Of a stretch of DNA of 64,000 nt, positions 46,908 through 56,389 are shown piece by piece. Within the stretch, counting starts at the first letter, position 1; every line of letters starts with the position of its first letter. Under the pieces are notes generated by a model. It searched no databases. It was not told the DNA's origin and worked only from the letters and a program-made list of their open reading frames with translations. The translations under genes were made by a program, and so were the position numbers. The DNA comes from Polaribacter filamentus (GTDB taxonomy: Bacteria; Bacteroidota; Bacteroidia; Flavobacteriales; Flavobacteriaceae): assembly GCF_002943715.1 (NCBI RefSeq), contig NZ_MQUA01000014.1, positions 186,001 through 250,000 of the forward strand, written 5' to 3'.

Positions 46908-48284
46908 ATGAAAGATACAAAAGAAGATTTAATTATTAAAAATATAGCGAATCATCGTACTTTTTTTTTAACACAAAAAACAAAAGGGTTTTCTTTTAGA
47001 TTAACTCAGCTTCATAAATTAAAAAAAGCAATTCTTGAATATCAAGAAAAAATAGAGAATGCCTTGTGGGAAGATTTGCATAAATCACCTGAAGAAGCGT
47101 ATTTAACCGAAATTAGTATCGTTCTCGGGGAAATTGATAATCACCTAAAACACTTAAAAAAGTGGGTTTTACCAAAGAAGGTAGCAACACCAATTCATTT
47201 GTTTCCGTCATCTAGTAAAGTACTTTTCGAACCGTTAGGAGTTGCATTAATCGTTGCTCCGTGGAATTATCCGTTTCAGTTGTTAATTAATTCGTTGGTA
47301 GGTTCTATTTCATCAGGATGTTGCTGTGTTTTAAAGCCATCACCAGACACACCTAATGTTGCGAAGGTATTGGAAAATATGATTTCAGAAAATTTCGATT
47401 CAGATTACATTAGCGTGGTTCAAGGCGGACGAGAAACAAATACTCTATTATTCGCGCAGCGTTTTGATCTTATTTTCTTTACAGGAAGTTCTAAAGTTGG
47501 TAAAGTAGTAATGAGAGCGGCTGCCGAAAATTTAACGCCTGTGGTGTTAGAATTAGGAGGGAAAAGTCCATGTATAGTAGATGCTGATGCCAATATTGAT
47601 ATAGCAGCAAAACGAATTGCTTGGGGTAAATTGATCAATGCAGGGCAAACTTGTATTGCTCCAGATTATCTTTTTGCGCATCAGTCTATTAAAGAGGAGT
47701 TATTAAACAAAATTGCTGAGAATATAAAATTAATGTATGGTGATGATATAAAACAAAGTCGTTTTTATCCGCGGATAGTTAATGAGAAAGCAACTTATAG
47801 ATTACGTACTTTATTAAAAGAAGGGAAAATACATACTGGTGGAGATGTTGATGTAAAAGAAAGGTTTATTACACCAACAATTATAGATGAGGTTACTCCT
47901 GATTTTCTGATAATGCAAGAAGAAATATTTGGACCTATTTTACCAGTAATGACTTTTAATCATATCGATGAACCGATCAATTATATTAATAAGAACGAGA
48001 AACCGTTGGCTTTTTATTATTTCGGAAAAAACAAAAATGTGAAAGAAGTTTTATCAAAAACTACTTCTGGCGGCGCTTGTATTAATGATACTTTAATGCA
48101 TATAACCAATGATAATTTACCTTTTGGAGGAGTGGGTAACAGCGGAATGGGAACTTATCATGGTCACGAAAGTTTTTTAGCTTTTAGCCATAAAAGAGCA
48201 GTGGTAAATACGCCAACTTGGATCGATTTACCCTTAAAATATGTGCCTTTTAAGTATTTTAAATGGATGAAGAAAATTATTTAG
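46908..48284 (+). CDS. Aldehyde dehydrogenase family protein (class 3-like)
   Basis: A 458-residue NAD(P)-dependent aldehyde dehydrogenase. Characteristic blocks are VAPWNYPFQLLINSLVGSIS, FFTGSSKVGKVVM, VLELGGKSPCIVD (catalytic Glu), GQTCIAPDYLFAH (catalytic Cys), QEEIFGPILPVM and LPFGGVGNSGMGTYHG. The short N-terminus and C-terminal sequence place it with class 3/fatty aldehyde dehydrogenases. The ATG at 46908 is chosen over a TTG at 46878 that would overlap the SDR gene. It is cotranscribed with the SDR, and a hydrolase follows 43 bases later. Confidence 0.9.
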   Translation: MKDTKEDLIIKNIANHRTFFLTQKTKGFSFRLTQLHKLKKAILEYQEKIENALWEDLHKSPEEAYLTEISIVLGEIDNHLKHLKKWVLPKKVATPIHLFPSSSKVLFEPLGVALIVAPWNYPFQLLINSLVGSISSGCCCVLKPSPDTPNVAKVLENMISENFDSDYISVVQGGRETNTLLFAQRFDLIFFTGSSKVGKVVMRAAAENLTPVVLELGGKSPCIVDADANIDIAAKRIAWGKLINAGQTCIAPDYLFAHQSIKEELLNKIAENIKLMYGDDIKQSRFYPRIVNEKATYRLRTLLKEGKIHTGGDVDVKERFITPTIIDEVTPDFLIMQEEIFGPILPVMTFNHIDEPINYINKNEKPLAFYYFGKNKNVKEVLSKTTSGGACINDTLMHITNDNLPFGGVGNSGMGTYHGHESFLAFSHKRAVVNTPTWIDLPLKYVPFKYFKWMKKII

Positions 48285-48327
48285 ATATCTTGTAACCTTT
48301 TATGAAATTAATAAAATAGTCTCGAAA

Positions 48328-49158
48328 ATGAATATTTTTAAAATTCTAATACTTTTCAGTAGCACCTTATTACTAACCAGTTGTGCGTCAAAAAAAATAA
48401 GTGATATTTCGTATCTTAAAAGTTCAAAAGCTTTGGTAGAATCTTTTCCTGAATTGAATGTTTTTAAAACTCGAAAATCTAAAAATAACCCTGTTGTAAT
48501 TTTTATTCACGGTGGTTCTTGGAACGAAGGGAATAAAAATATCTATGGATTTTTAGGTCGTAATTTTGCTAAAAAAGGCATTGTAACGGTTATTGCTAAT
48601 TATACTTTAAGTCCGGATGGAAGTTACGATACCATGGCGAAAGAAGTTGCTGCAGTAATAAAGTGGACGTATGAAAATATTGAAAAACACAACGGAAACC
48701 CCAATCAAATATTTTTAATGGGGCATTCTGCAGGTGGTCATTTAATTGCTTTGGTTGGCACAAATCCTAAATATTTAGAAAACACTAATTTGATAAAAGG
48801 CATAATTTTGAATGATGCGGCAGGATTAGATATGAATTCTTTTTTAGAAAAATATCCGCCAACTAAAAATCGTAATTACGATGTAACTTGGACAAAAAAT
48901 CCAGAAAATTGGAAAGATGCTTCACCTATTTATTTTTTATCAGAAAAAACACCTCCAATTTTTATGATTACTGGTACTAAAACCTATCCTTCAATTATTT
49001 CACAGAACAAAGATTTTGTTCAGAAATTGAAAACTTTTCAACCAAATGTGAAGATCAATTTTTTGAATAAAAAACACGTACCAATGATGAGTCAGTTTAT
49101 TCTTCCATGGAATAAAAATTACAAAGAAATTATAAAATTTATAGAAGTAAATAAATAG
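48328..49158 (+). CDS. Alpha/beta hydrolase lipoprotein (esterase-like)
   Basis: A 276-residue protein with a lipoprotein signal (lipobox LTSC, Cys at about residue 19). The fold is an alpha/beta hydrolase of the carboxylesterase/BD-FAE type: oxyanion motif HGGSW (near 62), nucleophile elbow GHSAGGH (near 135), a late Asp in the MITGTKTYPS region and the final His in NKKHVPMM. It is likely periplasmic or surface-bound, hydrolysing esters. It lies just after the SDR-ALDH pair, so a lipid- or ester-use operon is possible. The substrate is unknown. Confidence 0.85.
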   Translation: MNIFKILILFSSTLLLTSCASKKISDISYLKSSKALVESFPELNVFKTRKSKNNPVVIFIHGGSWNEGNKNIYGFLGRNFAKKGIVTVIANYTLSPDGSYDTMAKEVAAVIKWTYENIEKHNGNPNQIFLMGHSAGGHLIALVGTNPKYLENTNLIKGIILNDAAGLDMNSFLEKYPPTKNRNYDVTWTKNPENWKDASPIYFLSEKTPPIFMITGTKTYPSIISQNKDFVQKLKTFQPNVKINFLNKKHVPMMSQFILPWNKNYKEIIKFIEVNK

Positions 49159-49286
49159 GAGTAATCTCAAGTACTTACTTTTCAGAGCGTCGAATAAATT
49201 TACAGATTGATAGAAGTTTGATTGCAGTCTAAATCAGCATTTTGCTTTAGAGGTATCTAAATGCTGAAATTTTCCCTGGTTTTTTG

Positions 49287-49745
49287 TTACTCTTTTTTGA
49301 ATCTCTTGTTAATTAACTTTTGTTTCCACTCATCTCCAAGGAAATCAAAAATATTTAGAGAATAAACTCCTATGATTACGATCCAAGAAAGGAGTAGCCA
49401 GAAAAAGACACCCCAATTTGAGGCATCATTAATTGCAAGGATAACAGGAGCTATTAAACTTAAAATTGCGATGGCAAGAAGTTTATAAAATCCTTTTATA
49501 TTTTGAATGTATGCTTCTTCCTTTCTAATTTGTGCTATTTCTTTCTTTTTATCGGAATCAATAATATCTATTTCAAAAACAGCTGCTAAAGATTTTAAAG
49601 ATTCTAAACCTGCATTTTCGCCATTTTCAATCCGTTGAATAGTTCTGATACTTAATCCGCTCATTTCTGCTAATTGCTCTTGTGACCAATGGCGTTGCAA
49701 TCTCATTTCTTTGAGGTCTCTTAAATTTATAGTTGTCGGGTTCAT
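49287..49745 (-). CDS. XRE family HTH protein with two membrane helices
   Basis: A 152-residue protein. The N-terminal HTH (about 12-66) has LKEMRLQRHWSQEQLAEMSG and LSIRTIQRIENG. A short basic linker is followed by two hydrophobic segments (about 90-108, LLAIAILSLIAPVILAI, and 112-133, WGVFFWLLLSWIVIIGVY), so the DNA-binding part is probably membrane-anchored. Such HTH-plus-2TM proteins are frequent in Bacteroidota; the signal sensed is not known. It is monocistronic and divergent from the helicase gene. Confidence 0.82.
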   Translation of the reverse strand: MNPTTINLRDLKEMRLQRHWSQEQLAEMSGLSIRTIQRIENGENAGLESLKSLAAVFEIDIIDSDKKKEIAQIRKEEAYIQNIKGFYKLLAIAILSLIAPVILAINDASNWGVFFWLLLSWIVIIGVYSLNIFDFLGDEWKQKLINKRFKKE

Positions 49746-49954
49746 ACTTTTTCCATATTATTTATTGGACAAAGATACGGATTCACTTTTCTATTGCGAT
49801 GCAGCCAATAGGTAAGGGATATGACACACATACGACAGCAGTCTGACAGCTATAGATTTAGTAAAACAGACAAATATTAAATAACTTTACTCATTTTTAG
49901 TGCTATTTTTTATGAAGTTATTTATGATTGTTTACCTTGCAGCAAAAAGATACA

Positions 49955-52249
49955 ATGCAAACAAATCCTGAGTTAGAACTTGCCTTAAACTTTATTGAAA
50001 AAACAGACAGGAATCTTTTTATCACAGGAAAAGCAGGTACAGGAAAAACAACTTTTTTACATCAAATTAAAAAGGAATCTTTAAAAAGAATGGTTATTGT
50101 TGCGCCAACTGGTGTTGCGGCAATTAACGCAAAAGGAGTTACGATTCACTCTTTTTTTCAAATGCCTTTCGGACCTATTTTACCCAACCAAATTGCAAAT
50201 ACTTCGAATGCGCAACGTAAGTTTTCAAAGACAAAAATTGATATTATTAAATCGTTAGATTTAGTAATTATTGATGAAATTTCTATGGTGCGTGCAGATT
50301 TATTAGACGGCATAGATCAAGTACTGCGTCGTTATAAAAACAGAAATAAAGTGTTTGGTGGCGCGCAAATTTTAATGATTGGAGATTTGCAACAATTAGC
50401 GCCCGTTGTAAAACCGAACGAATGGAGTTTGTTACAGCAGCATTATCATACGGTTTATTTTTTTAGCTCAAAAGCCTATCAAGAAGCCAATGTGGTTTCT
50501 ATAGAATTAAAGCATATTTATCGTCAGAAAAATGAAGATTTTATCAAAATATTAAATGAAATTAGAACCAATACGCTATCCGAAGAATCTGCTGAAATTT
50601 TAAATAAAAATTATAATCCTACTTTTTCGCCAACCAAAGAAGATGGGTATATCACATTAACAACTCATAATAATAGAGCTAATTTAATGAACAGCTCTGA
50701 GTTGAATAAGCTCAAAACAAAGAGTCATTTTTTTAATGCTGAGATTTCTGGGAAATTCAATGAAAATTCGTTTCCTAATGACGAAAAATTAGAATTAAAA
50801 GTTGGTGCGCAAGTAATGTTTATTAAAAATGATTCGTCACAAGAAAAAAGATATTTCAACGGAAAAATAGGAATCGTTACAGACATTTCTAAACAAAATG
50901 TTACGGTACAGTGTGCCAACGAAATTGATGAAATTGTTACAGAAAGAGAAACTTGGGAGAATATAAATTATTCCATTAACGATGACACGAAAGAGATAAA
51001 AGAAGATATTACAGGTTCGTTTTCTCAGATTCCTTTACGTTTGGCTTGGGCAATTACCATTCATAAAAGTCAGGGTTTAACCTTTGAAAAAGCTATTATT
51101 GATGCAGAAGCTTCGTTTGCACACGGACAAACTTATGTAGCTTTAAGTAGATGTACTTCTTTGGATGGATTGGTTTTAAAAACACCAATTACCAGCAACG
51201 CAATTATTAATGACAGAACGGTGAGTTCTTTCAATGAAACGGTAGAAGAAAATCATCCGGATGAGCGAATTTTAAACGCATCGGAAATACAATTTCAGCT
51301 TAATTTAATTTCAGAATTATTAGATTATCAGCCATTTTTATATCCAATAACAAGATTGGTTGATATTTATTACAAAAATCAAACAAGTATAAAAGGAGAA
51401 GTTATTGAGTATTTACAAACAATTAAAGATGATGGAGTTGCTGCGTTAATGAGGGTTTCTAATGGATTCAAAAATCAGTTAAATGTAATTTCTGAAGATG
51501 GTATCTTGCCAGAAAATAATTCAGTTATTCAAGAACGATTTATAAAAGCGGTTGATTATTTTTTGTCAGAAACTATTAAAAATTCGGTACAACCATTTTC
51601 TAAAATTTCTTTTTCTTCGGATAATAAAACGGTAAAAAGCGATTTTACAAAGCAATATGATAATTTTCAAGAACTCTTAAACGAAAAAGTGTTTGCGCTC
51701 AAAAGCATGACGAAAGGGTTTAAAGTTCAAGACTATTTAAAAGTGCGTGCAAATGCCGTTTTGCAAAAAACAGAACCAACCAAAAAGAAAACGCTTTCTA
51801 CGAAACGCGACCCAATTTTAGCATTAAAATTACGTGAATTGCGAGATGAAATTTCTAAATCTTTGGGTATTCCGCATTTTCAAATTTTTACACAAATAAC
51901 CTTATATGCAATTTGTGACGCTTTGCCAAGAAGTGAAAATGAGCTTTTAAAAATTGAAGGATTAGGAAAAACACGTGTTTCCAAATATGGAGAACAAATT
52001 TTGGAAGCTATAGAAACCTATTGCTCAAAAAACGGAATTAACAAGTTCAACGAGCAAAAAAAGGAGGACAAAAAACCAACAAAACAGATTTCTTTTGAGT
52101 TGTTTAAATCGGGACTTTCTCTAAAGGAAATTGCCAAAGAAAGAAGCTTAACCTCGGGAACTATTTCAAGTCATTTAGCAAGTTATATTCCTTCTGGAGA
52201 TGTCGATATTTTAGAGTTGGTAGACATTAAAAAGTATAAAAAATTATAA
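49955..52249 (+). CDS. PIF1/RecD-like helicase with HRDC and HTH_40 domains (C-terminus frameshifted)
   Basis: A 764-residue SF1B-type DNA helicase. Motif I is GKAGTGKTTFL, motif II IIDEISMVRADLLDGID, motif III MIGDLQQLAPV, and late motifs are LAWAITIHKSQGLTFEKA and GQTYVALSRCTSLDGLVL. C-terminal to the motor is an HRDC domain (LPRSENELLKIEGLGKTRVS, about 640-690) and an HTH_40 domain (FELFKSGLSLKEIAKERSLT, about 710-750). The stop at 52247 follows an A6 tract (52238-52243); with seven As the frame continues as IIKAIEETEFKTLTELKEKV and SFTFMELRMVLLSMEN to 52359, a plausible native end. The ATG at 49955 is preferred over a TTG at 49928. A genome-maintenance role is inferred. Confidence 0.88.
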   Translation: MQTNPELELALNFIEKTDRNLFITGKAGTGKTTFLHQIKKESLKRMVIVAPTGVAAINAKGVTIHSFFQMPFGPILPNQIANTSNAQRKFSKTKIDIIKSLDLVIIDEISMVRADLLDGIDQVLRRYKNRNKVFGGAQILMIGDLQQLAPVVKPNEWSLLQQHYHTVYFFSSKAYQEANVVSIELKHIYRQKNEDFIKILNEIRTNTLSEESAEILNKNYNPTFSPTKEDGYITLTTHNNRANLMNSSELNKLKTKSHFFNAEISGKFNENSFPNDEKLELKVGAQVMFIKNDSSQEKRYFNGKIGIVTDISKQNVTVQCANEIDEIVTERETWENINYSINDDTKEIKEDITGSFSQIPLRLAWAITIHKSQGLTFEKAIIDAEASFAHGQTYVALSRCTSLDGLVLKTPITSNAIINDRTVSSFNETVEENHPDERILNASEIQFQLNLISELLDYQPFLYPITRLVDIYYKNQTSIKGEVIEYLQTIKDDGVAALMRVSNGFKNQLNVISEDGILPENNSVIQERFIKAVDYFLSETIKNSVQPFSKISFSSDNKTVKSDFTKQYDNFQELLNEKVFALKSMTKGFKVQDYLKVRANAVLQKTEPTKKKTLSTKRDPILALKLRELRDEISKSLGIPHFQIFTQITLYAICDALPRSENELLKIEGLGKTRVSKYGEQILEAIETYCSKNGINKFNEQKKEDKKPTKQISFELFKSGLSLKEIAKERSLTSGTISSHLASYIPSGDVDILELVDIKKYKKL

Positions 52250-52438
52250 AAGCAATAGAAGAAACCGAGTTTAAAACGCTAACAGAACTCAAAGAAAAAG
52301 TAGATAAATCATTTACTTTTATGGAGTTAAGAATGGTTTTGTTGTCTATGGAGAATTAGGTTTTTAAGAAGCTTGTCATTTCTTTAAAAATCAGCATTAT
52401 TTTGTAAGTAGAGATTTAAATTAAATTAAGGATTTTAT

Positions 52439-54124
52439 CTATTTCAAATCTTTCAACAACAATTGCACCGTTTTATAGCCATTCCATTCGTTTTCATCCA
52501 AAGCATAGACAATATCAAAATCATTTTGAACAAAGTCTATTTTATCGCCTAAATTAAAACCAATAGCGTTGTAGGTTTTTTGATTATCACCTTGAAAAAT
52601 AGTTAGTTTTAAATGCGTTTTGTCTGCACCAACCTGTTTGCCATATCCATTATCTCGAACACAAGTAGACGTAAAAGTGGGTTTCATATTCATGGGGCCA
52701 AAAGGGGCCATTTGCTGAATGATTCGAAAAAATTTAGGTGTAATTTCTGATAAATCAATTTCTGCATCAATAGAAATTTCGGGAGTTAAGAACGCTTTAT
52801 CAATTGTTTTTGCGACAACCTCCTCAAACTTTTTTTTAAAATTTTCGTAATTCTCGGGTAACAATGTTAATCCGGCAGCATATTTATGTCCGCCAAATTG
52901 CTCTATAAATTCAGTACATTCTTCTAGCGCATTATAAACATCAAAACCTTTTACAGAGCGGGCAGAAGCTGCTAATTTATCGCCACTTTTTGTAAATACT
53001 AAAGTTGGTCTGTAGTACTTTTCTATCAATCTAGAAGCTACAATTCCGATAACTCCTTTATGCCAATCTTCTTGAAAAACAACGGTAGAGAAACCTTGCT
53101 CTTCTTCATTATCAATAATTTGAATAATGGCTTCATCCGTAATTCTTTTATCTAATTCCTTTCTATCCGCATTAAAAATTTCGATTGCGGCTGCAAATTC
53201 TATTGCCGAATCTAAATCCATTTCTGTTAATAATTCAACAGCATAATTACCATGTTTCATTCTCCCTGCAGCATTTATTCTTGGCGCTATTATAAAAACA
53301 ACATCGGTAATCGTTAGTACTGTTTTTTTAACTTGATGGATGATTGCTTTAATTCCGTTTCTAGGTCTTTCATTGATGACTTTCAAGCCATGATAAGCCA
53401 AAATTCTATTTTCGCCGTTCATAGGTACAATATCTGCAGCAATCGCAGTGGCAACTAAATCTAAATAAGGCACAAAATGATCAATAGTTTGATTTCTAGA
53501 AACACCTAAAGCCTGAATCAATTTAAAGCCAACGCCGCAACCACATAATTCATCAAAAGGGTAGTTACAATCTTCTCTTTTTGCGTTTAAAACAGCAACC
53601 GCCTTTGGAATTTCTGGCCCAGGTTTATGATGATCGCAAATAATAAAATCGATATTTTTTTCTGATGCATACGCCACTTTTTCGATGGCTTTGATACCAC
53701 AGTCTAAGGCAATAATTAAAGAAAAATCATTGTCATGTGCAAAATCAATTCCCATATAAGAAACGCCATAACCTTCTGAGTAACGATCAGGAATATAGGT
53801 TGCAATATTTGGATAAATTGTTTTTAAATAAGAGGAAACTAAAGAAACAGCAGTTGTTCCGTCAACATCATAATCACCAAAAACTAAAATATTTTCGTTA
53901 TTCGAAATTGCAGTTTCTATTCTTGCAACGGCAACATCCATATCTTTCATTAAAAAAGGATCATGAATGTTTTTTAAACTAGGACGGAAAAACTTTTTAG
54001 CATCCTTAAAGGTTTCAATATTTCGTTGACAAAGAATCGCTGCAATTGTTTTATTAACTTGCAATTCTTTAGCTAATGTATCAATCTTTTCTTTTTCTGG
54101 TTTTGACTTTAACGTCCATCTCAT
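52439..54124 (-). CDS. recJ: Single-stranded-DNA-specific exonuclease RecJ
   Basis: A 561-residue 5'-3' ssDNA exonuclease acting in recombination and mismatch repair. DHH-family metal motifs are FGDYDVDGTTAVSLV (near 80), LIALDCGIKA, and IICDHHKPGPEIP (near 163). The DHHA1 domain follows with IAPRINAAGRMKHGNYAVEL, FGGHKYAAGLTL (GGH) and the C-terminal OB-fold region. The length is normal. It ends 80 bases past the convergent helicase gene's extended frame. An OsmC gene lies upstream on the same strand. Confidence 0.94.
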   Translation of the reverse strand: MRWTLKSKPEKEKIDTLAKELQVNKTIAAILCQRNIETFKDAKKFFRPSLKNIHDPFLMKDMDVAVARIETAISNNENILVFGDYDVDGTTAVSLVSSYLKTIYPNIATYIPDRYSEGYGVSYMGIDFAHDNDFSLIIALDCGIKAIEKVAYASEKNIDFIICDHHKPGPEIPKAVAVLNAKREDCNYPFDELCGCGVGFKLIQALGVSRNQTIDHFVPYLDLVATAIAADIVPMNGENRILAYHGLKVINERPRNGIKAIIHQVKKTVLTITDVVFIIAPRINAAGRMKHGNYAVELLTEMDLDSAIEFAAAIEIFNADRKELDKRITDEAIIQIIDNEEEQGFSTVVFQEDWHKGVIGIVASRLIEKYYRPTLVFTKSGDKLAASARSVKGFDVYNALEECTEFIEQFGGHKYAAGLTLLPENYENFKKKFEEVVAKTIDKAFLTPEISIDAEIDLSEITPKFFRIIQQMAPFGPMNMKPTFTSTCVRDNGYGKQVGADKTHLKLTIFQGDNQKTYNAIGFNLGDKIDFVQNDFDIVYALDENEWNGYKTVQLLLKDLK

Positions 54125-54153
54125 AGCAATATTTTGAGGTTTATTGGCAATTT

Positions 54154-54579
54154 TTAAATTGTATGCAAATGAATTTCTATTTCTACTTCAGCAAATTGTC
54201 GAAACATTTCTATGACTCCGCAATATTTTGTGACTGATAAGTTTACCGCTTTTTGAATTTTTTCTGACTGTAAATTACTGTCTGTAAAATGATAATCAAC
54301 CTTTACTTTGTTATAAAACCTAGGGTGTTCGTCTGTTAATTCGGCCGTAACTTCAACTTTGAAATCAGCAACTTCTGCGCGCATTTTTTCCAACAATGAA
54401 ACAACGTCTAATCCAGAGCAACCGGCTAAAGAAGAGAGCATTAAAGCTTTCGGTGCAAAGCCAACAGTATCTCCATTATCTTGAGATTTATCAAACATTG
54501 TCAATTTAGATCCGCTAGGATTATCCGTTTCAAAATGTGATTTACCTGTCCAAACTGTTGTTATTATATTTTTATCCAT
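54154..54579 (-). CDS. OsmC family protein
   Basis: A 141-residue OsmC/Ohr-type protein, likely a thiol-dependent peroxidase acting on organic hydroperoxides. The two redox Cys are in LAGCSGLDVVSLLEKM (near residue 54) and VTKYCGVIEMF (near 119). The family start KSHFETDNPSG and a mid-protein VEVTAELTDEHPRF strand are present. It is 29 bases upstream of recJ and may be cotranscribed. Confidence 0.88.
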   Translation of the reverse strand: MDKNIITTVWTGKSHFETDNPSGSKLTMFDKSQDNGDTVGFAPKALMLSSLAGCSGLDVVSLLEKMRAEVADFKVEVTAELTDEHPRFYNKVKVDYHFTDSNLQSEKIQKAVNLSVTKYCGVIEMFRQFAEVEIEIHLHTI

Positions 54580-54645
54580 AATTTATTAAATATTGAAGTA
54601 TTAAATTGTGCTTTATTACAAAAGTAAGAAAACACACATAAGTTA

Positions 54646-55377
54646 ATGATTAAAAACAAGAAATCTCTAAAGTTTAAAAATAAAATAGTAGTTTTTGTTT
54701 TATTGATTTTGAGTACGTTTTTGTATTCACAAAGTCCGCCATCTATTACAGCAGAAAGAAGGCAAGCTTTTTGTTTAGGAAATGCTATGAAAATTATTAC
54801 AGATTTTTCAATTACGGATATAAATGATACAACAAATGCCACTGCCTGCGAATCTGGATTGGTAACCATTACTGCAACAAAAAGCATAAGCGAGGGAGAA
54901 ATTTTATGGTTTAATGCTTCTACAGGAGGCATGCAATTAGCAACAGGAGCTTCGTATACAACAAATGTTTTAACAGGAAACACCTCCTTTTAAGCAACAG
55001 TTTCTTTAAACGGATGTAAAACTTTACAAAGAACGCCAGTAATCGTAACTGTAAATAAAAGGCCAGTTATAACATCTACTGTTAACGATTTAATCTGTTT
55101 TAGAATATCCAAAGTTTTTTACGCCGAATGCTGATGCTGATAATGATATTTGGAAAATAGAAGGATATGATAAAAATTTCAATACAATTTCTGAGGTATA
55201 TATTTACGACCGATTTTGGAAATTAATTTATACGATTGATAAAAATTCTGATGGTTGGAATGTCATTCGTATAACGGAAAATCAATATCTAATGAGTATT
55301 GGTTTAAAACTATTTTAACAGATCTTAATGGGTATTCTATTGAAAAGACAGGAAATTTTAGTTTAATAAGAAAGTAG
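54646..55377 (+). pseudogene. T9SS type B sorting-domain protein, decayed remnant
   Basis: It starts with a signal peptide (KIVVFVLLILSTFLYSQSPP) and an Ig-like segment (SEGEILWFNASTGGMQLATG), then hits a stop at 54991-54993. Frames continue as ATVSLNGCKTLQRTPVIVTV, then jump to the final domain YPKFFTPNADADNDIWKIEG and VYIYDRFWKLIY, and after another frameshift NGKSISNEYWFKT to GNFSLIRK at 55377. The YPKFFTPN...FDRYGKLI pattern is the type B sorting domain. The middle is deleted and at least one stop is a substitution, so this is a true pseudogene. Confidence 0.78.
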
Positions 55378-56387
55378 ATGTTCAATTAAAATATCTAATT
55401 GTTCTTTAGTGTGATTGGCGTTCAACACAATTCTATTAATTTTTTTTGATGAGGTTGGATAATAAAAACTGGTAATTACTATTTTTTTTGTCAATAAATA
55501 ATCGGCAATGTTTTCATCATTTATAAAAAAACAGGATAGTTCTTAGAGATATTTATTTTGTCTAAATATTTCAAGTTTTCATATACATAAGTGCAATTTT
55601 CTTGCAACTTTTTTTGTTGATTTTTGTATAAATCTTGACCGTCTAAGAAGCTTTCTAAAAAAGCAGGATTCATACCAGAACTTCCAACAAAAAGTGGATT
55701 TTCTCTAATTAAATTGATAAATTTATTTGTACCAGAAATAACGCCACCGTTAATTCCGAACGCTTTTGTAAGCGAAGAAACAGTTACAATTTCTATATTA
55801 TTTTGAATGTTGATTGTAGCTGAAATTCCGTTTCCATTTTCACCTAAAATACCAAAACTATGAGATTCATCAACCAAAAGAAATACTTTTTTTTGGGATG
55901 AGATTTCTTGTAAAAAATTAAAATTATAAGGCTTGGTTTCTAAAGCAGCAATTGCATCAACAACAATACAAATGGTTTCTTTTTTTTGATTAATTAATAA
56001 AGAATTTAAATCATTTTCTTCGAAAACAGGAAGTGCATTTTTGGCTAAAATTGCTGGATGTGTTTTTGGCATAAAATAGAAAGCATCAACAATTTTCTCT
56101 AACGTAGAAATTGCAAATTGCCCAGCAATAGTTCCAGAAGAAACTGTTGTGCAATCTTCATTATTTATAAAAGTAGACAAAAAATCTTCTCCTCTTTTGT
56201 ATACATTTAATTTAAGGTTTGCATTTCTAGAACTGCCATAAGAAGTTCCCCAATTTTTAATATTTTTAAAAATAATTTCTTGAAATTCGGGCAATACAGC
56301 AACTCCCAAATAAGAAGTTCCGCTAAAATATAAATGCTCAATATCGCTTATAAGAACAGCAGTATTTGGGGCTTTATCTAACTGCAT
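55363..56387 (-). pseudogene. Alpha-oxoamine synthase-like PLP enzyme (BioF/Kbl type), C-terminus frameshifted
   Basis: The open part (288 residues) is a fold-type I PLP enzyme: substrate loop NWGTSYGSSRNANL, VSSGTIAGQFAI, cofactor Asp/His in VFLLVDESHSFGILGENG, and the Schiff-base Lys in VSSLTKAFGINGGVIS. It stops at 55521 right after a T7 tract (plus-strand A7, 55525-55531). With one more T it continues as NDENIADYLLTKKIVITSFY, YPTSSKKINRIVLNANHTKE and QLDILIEHLLSY, ending at 55363, the normal C-terminal domain. It probably encodes a full enzyme. The closest families are 8-amino-7-oxononanoate synthase and KBL; the substrate is unknown. It begins 2 bases after the dipeptide epimerase. Confidence 0.8.
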
Positions 56388-56389
56388 CT

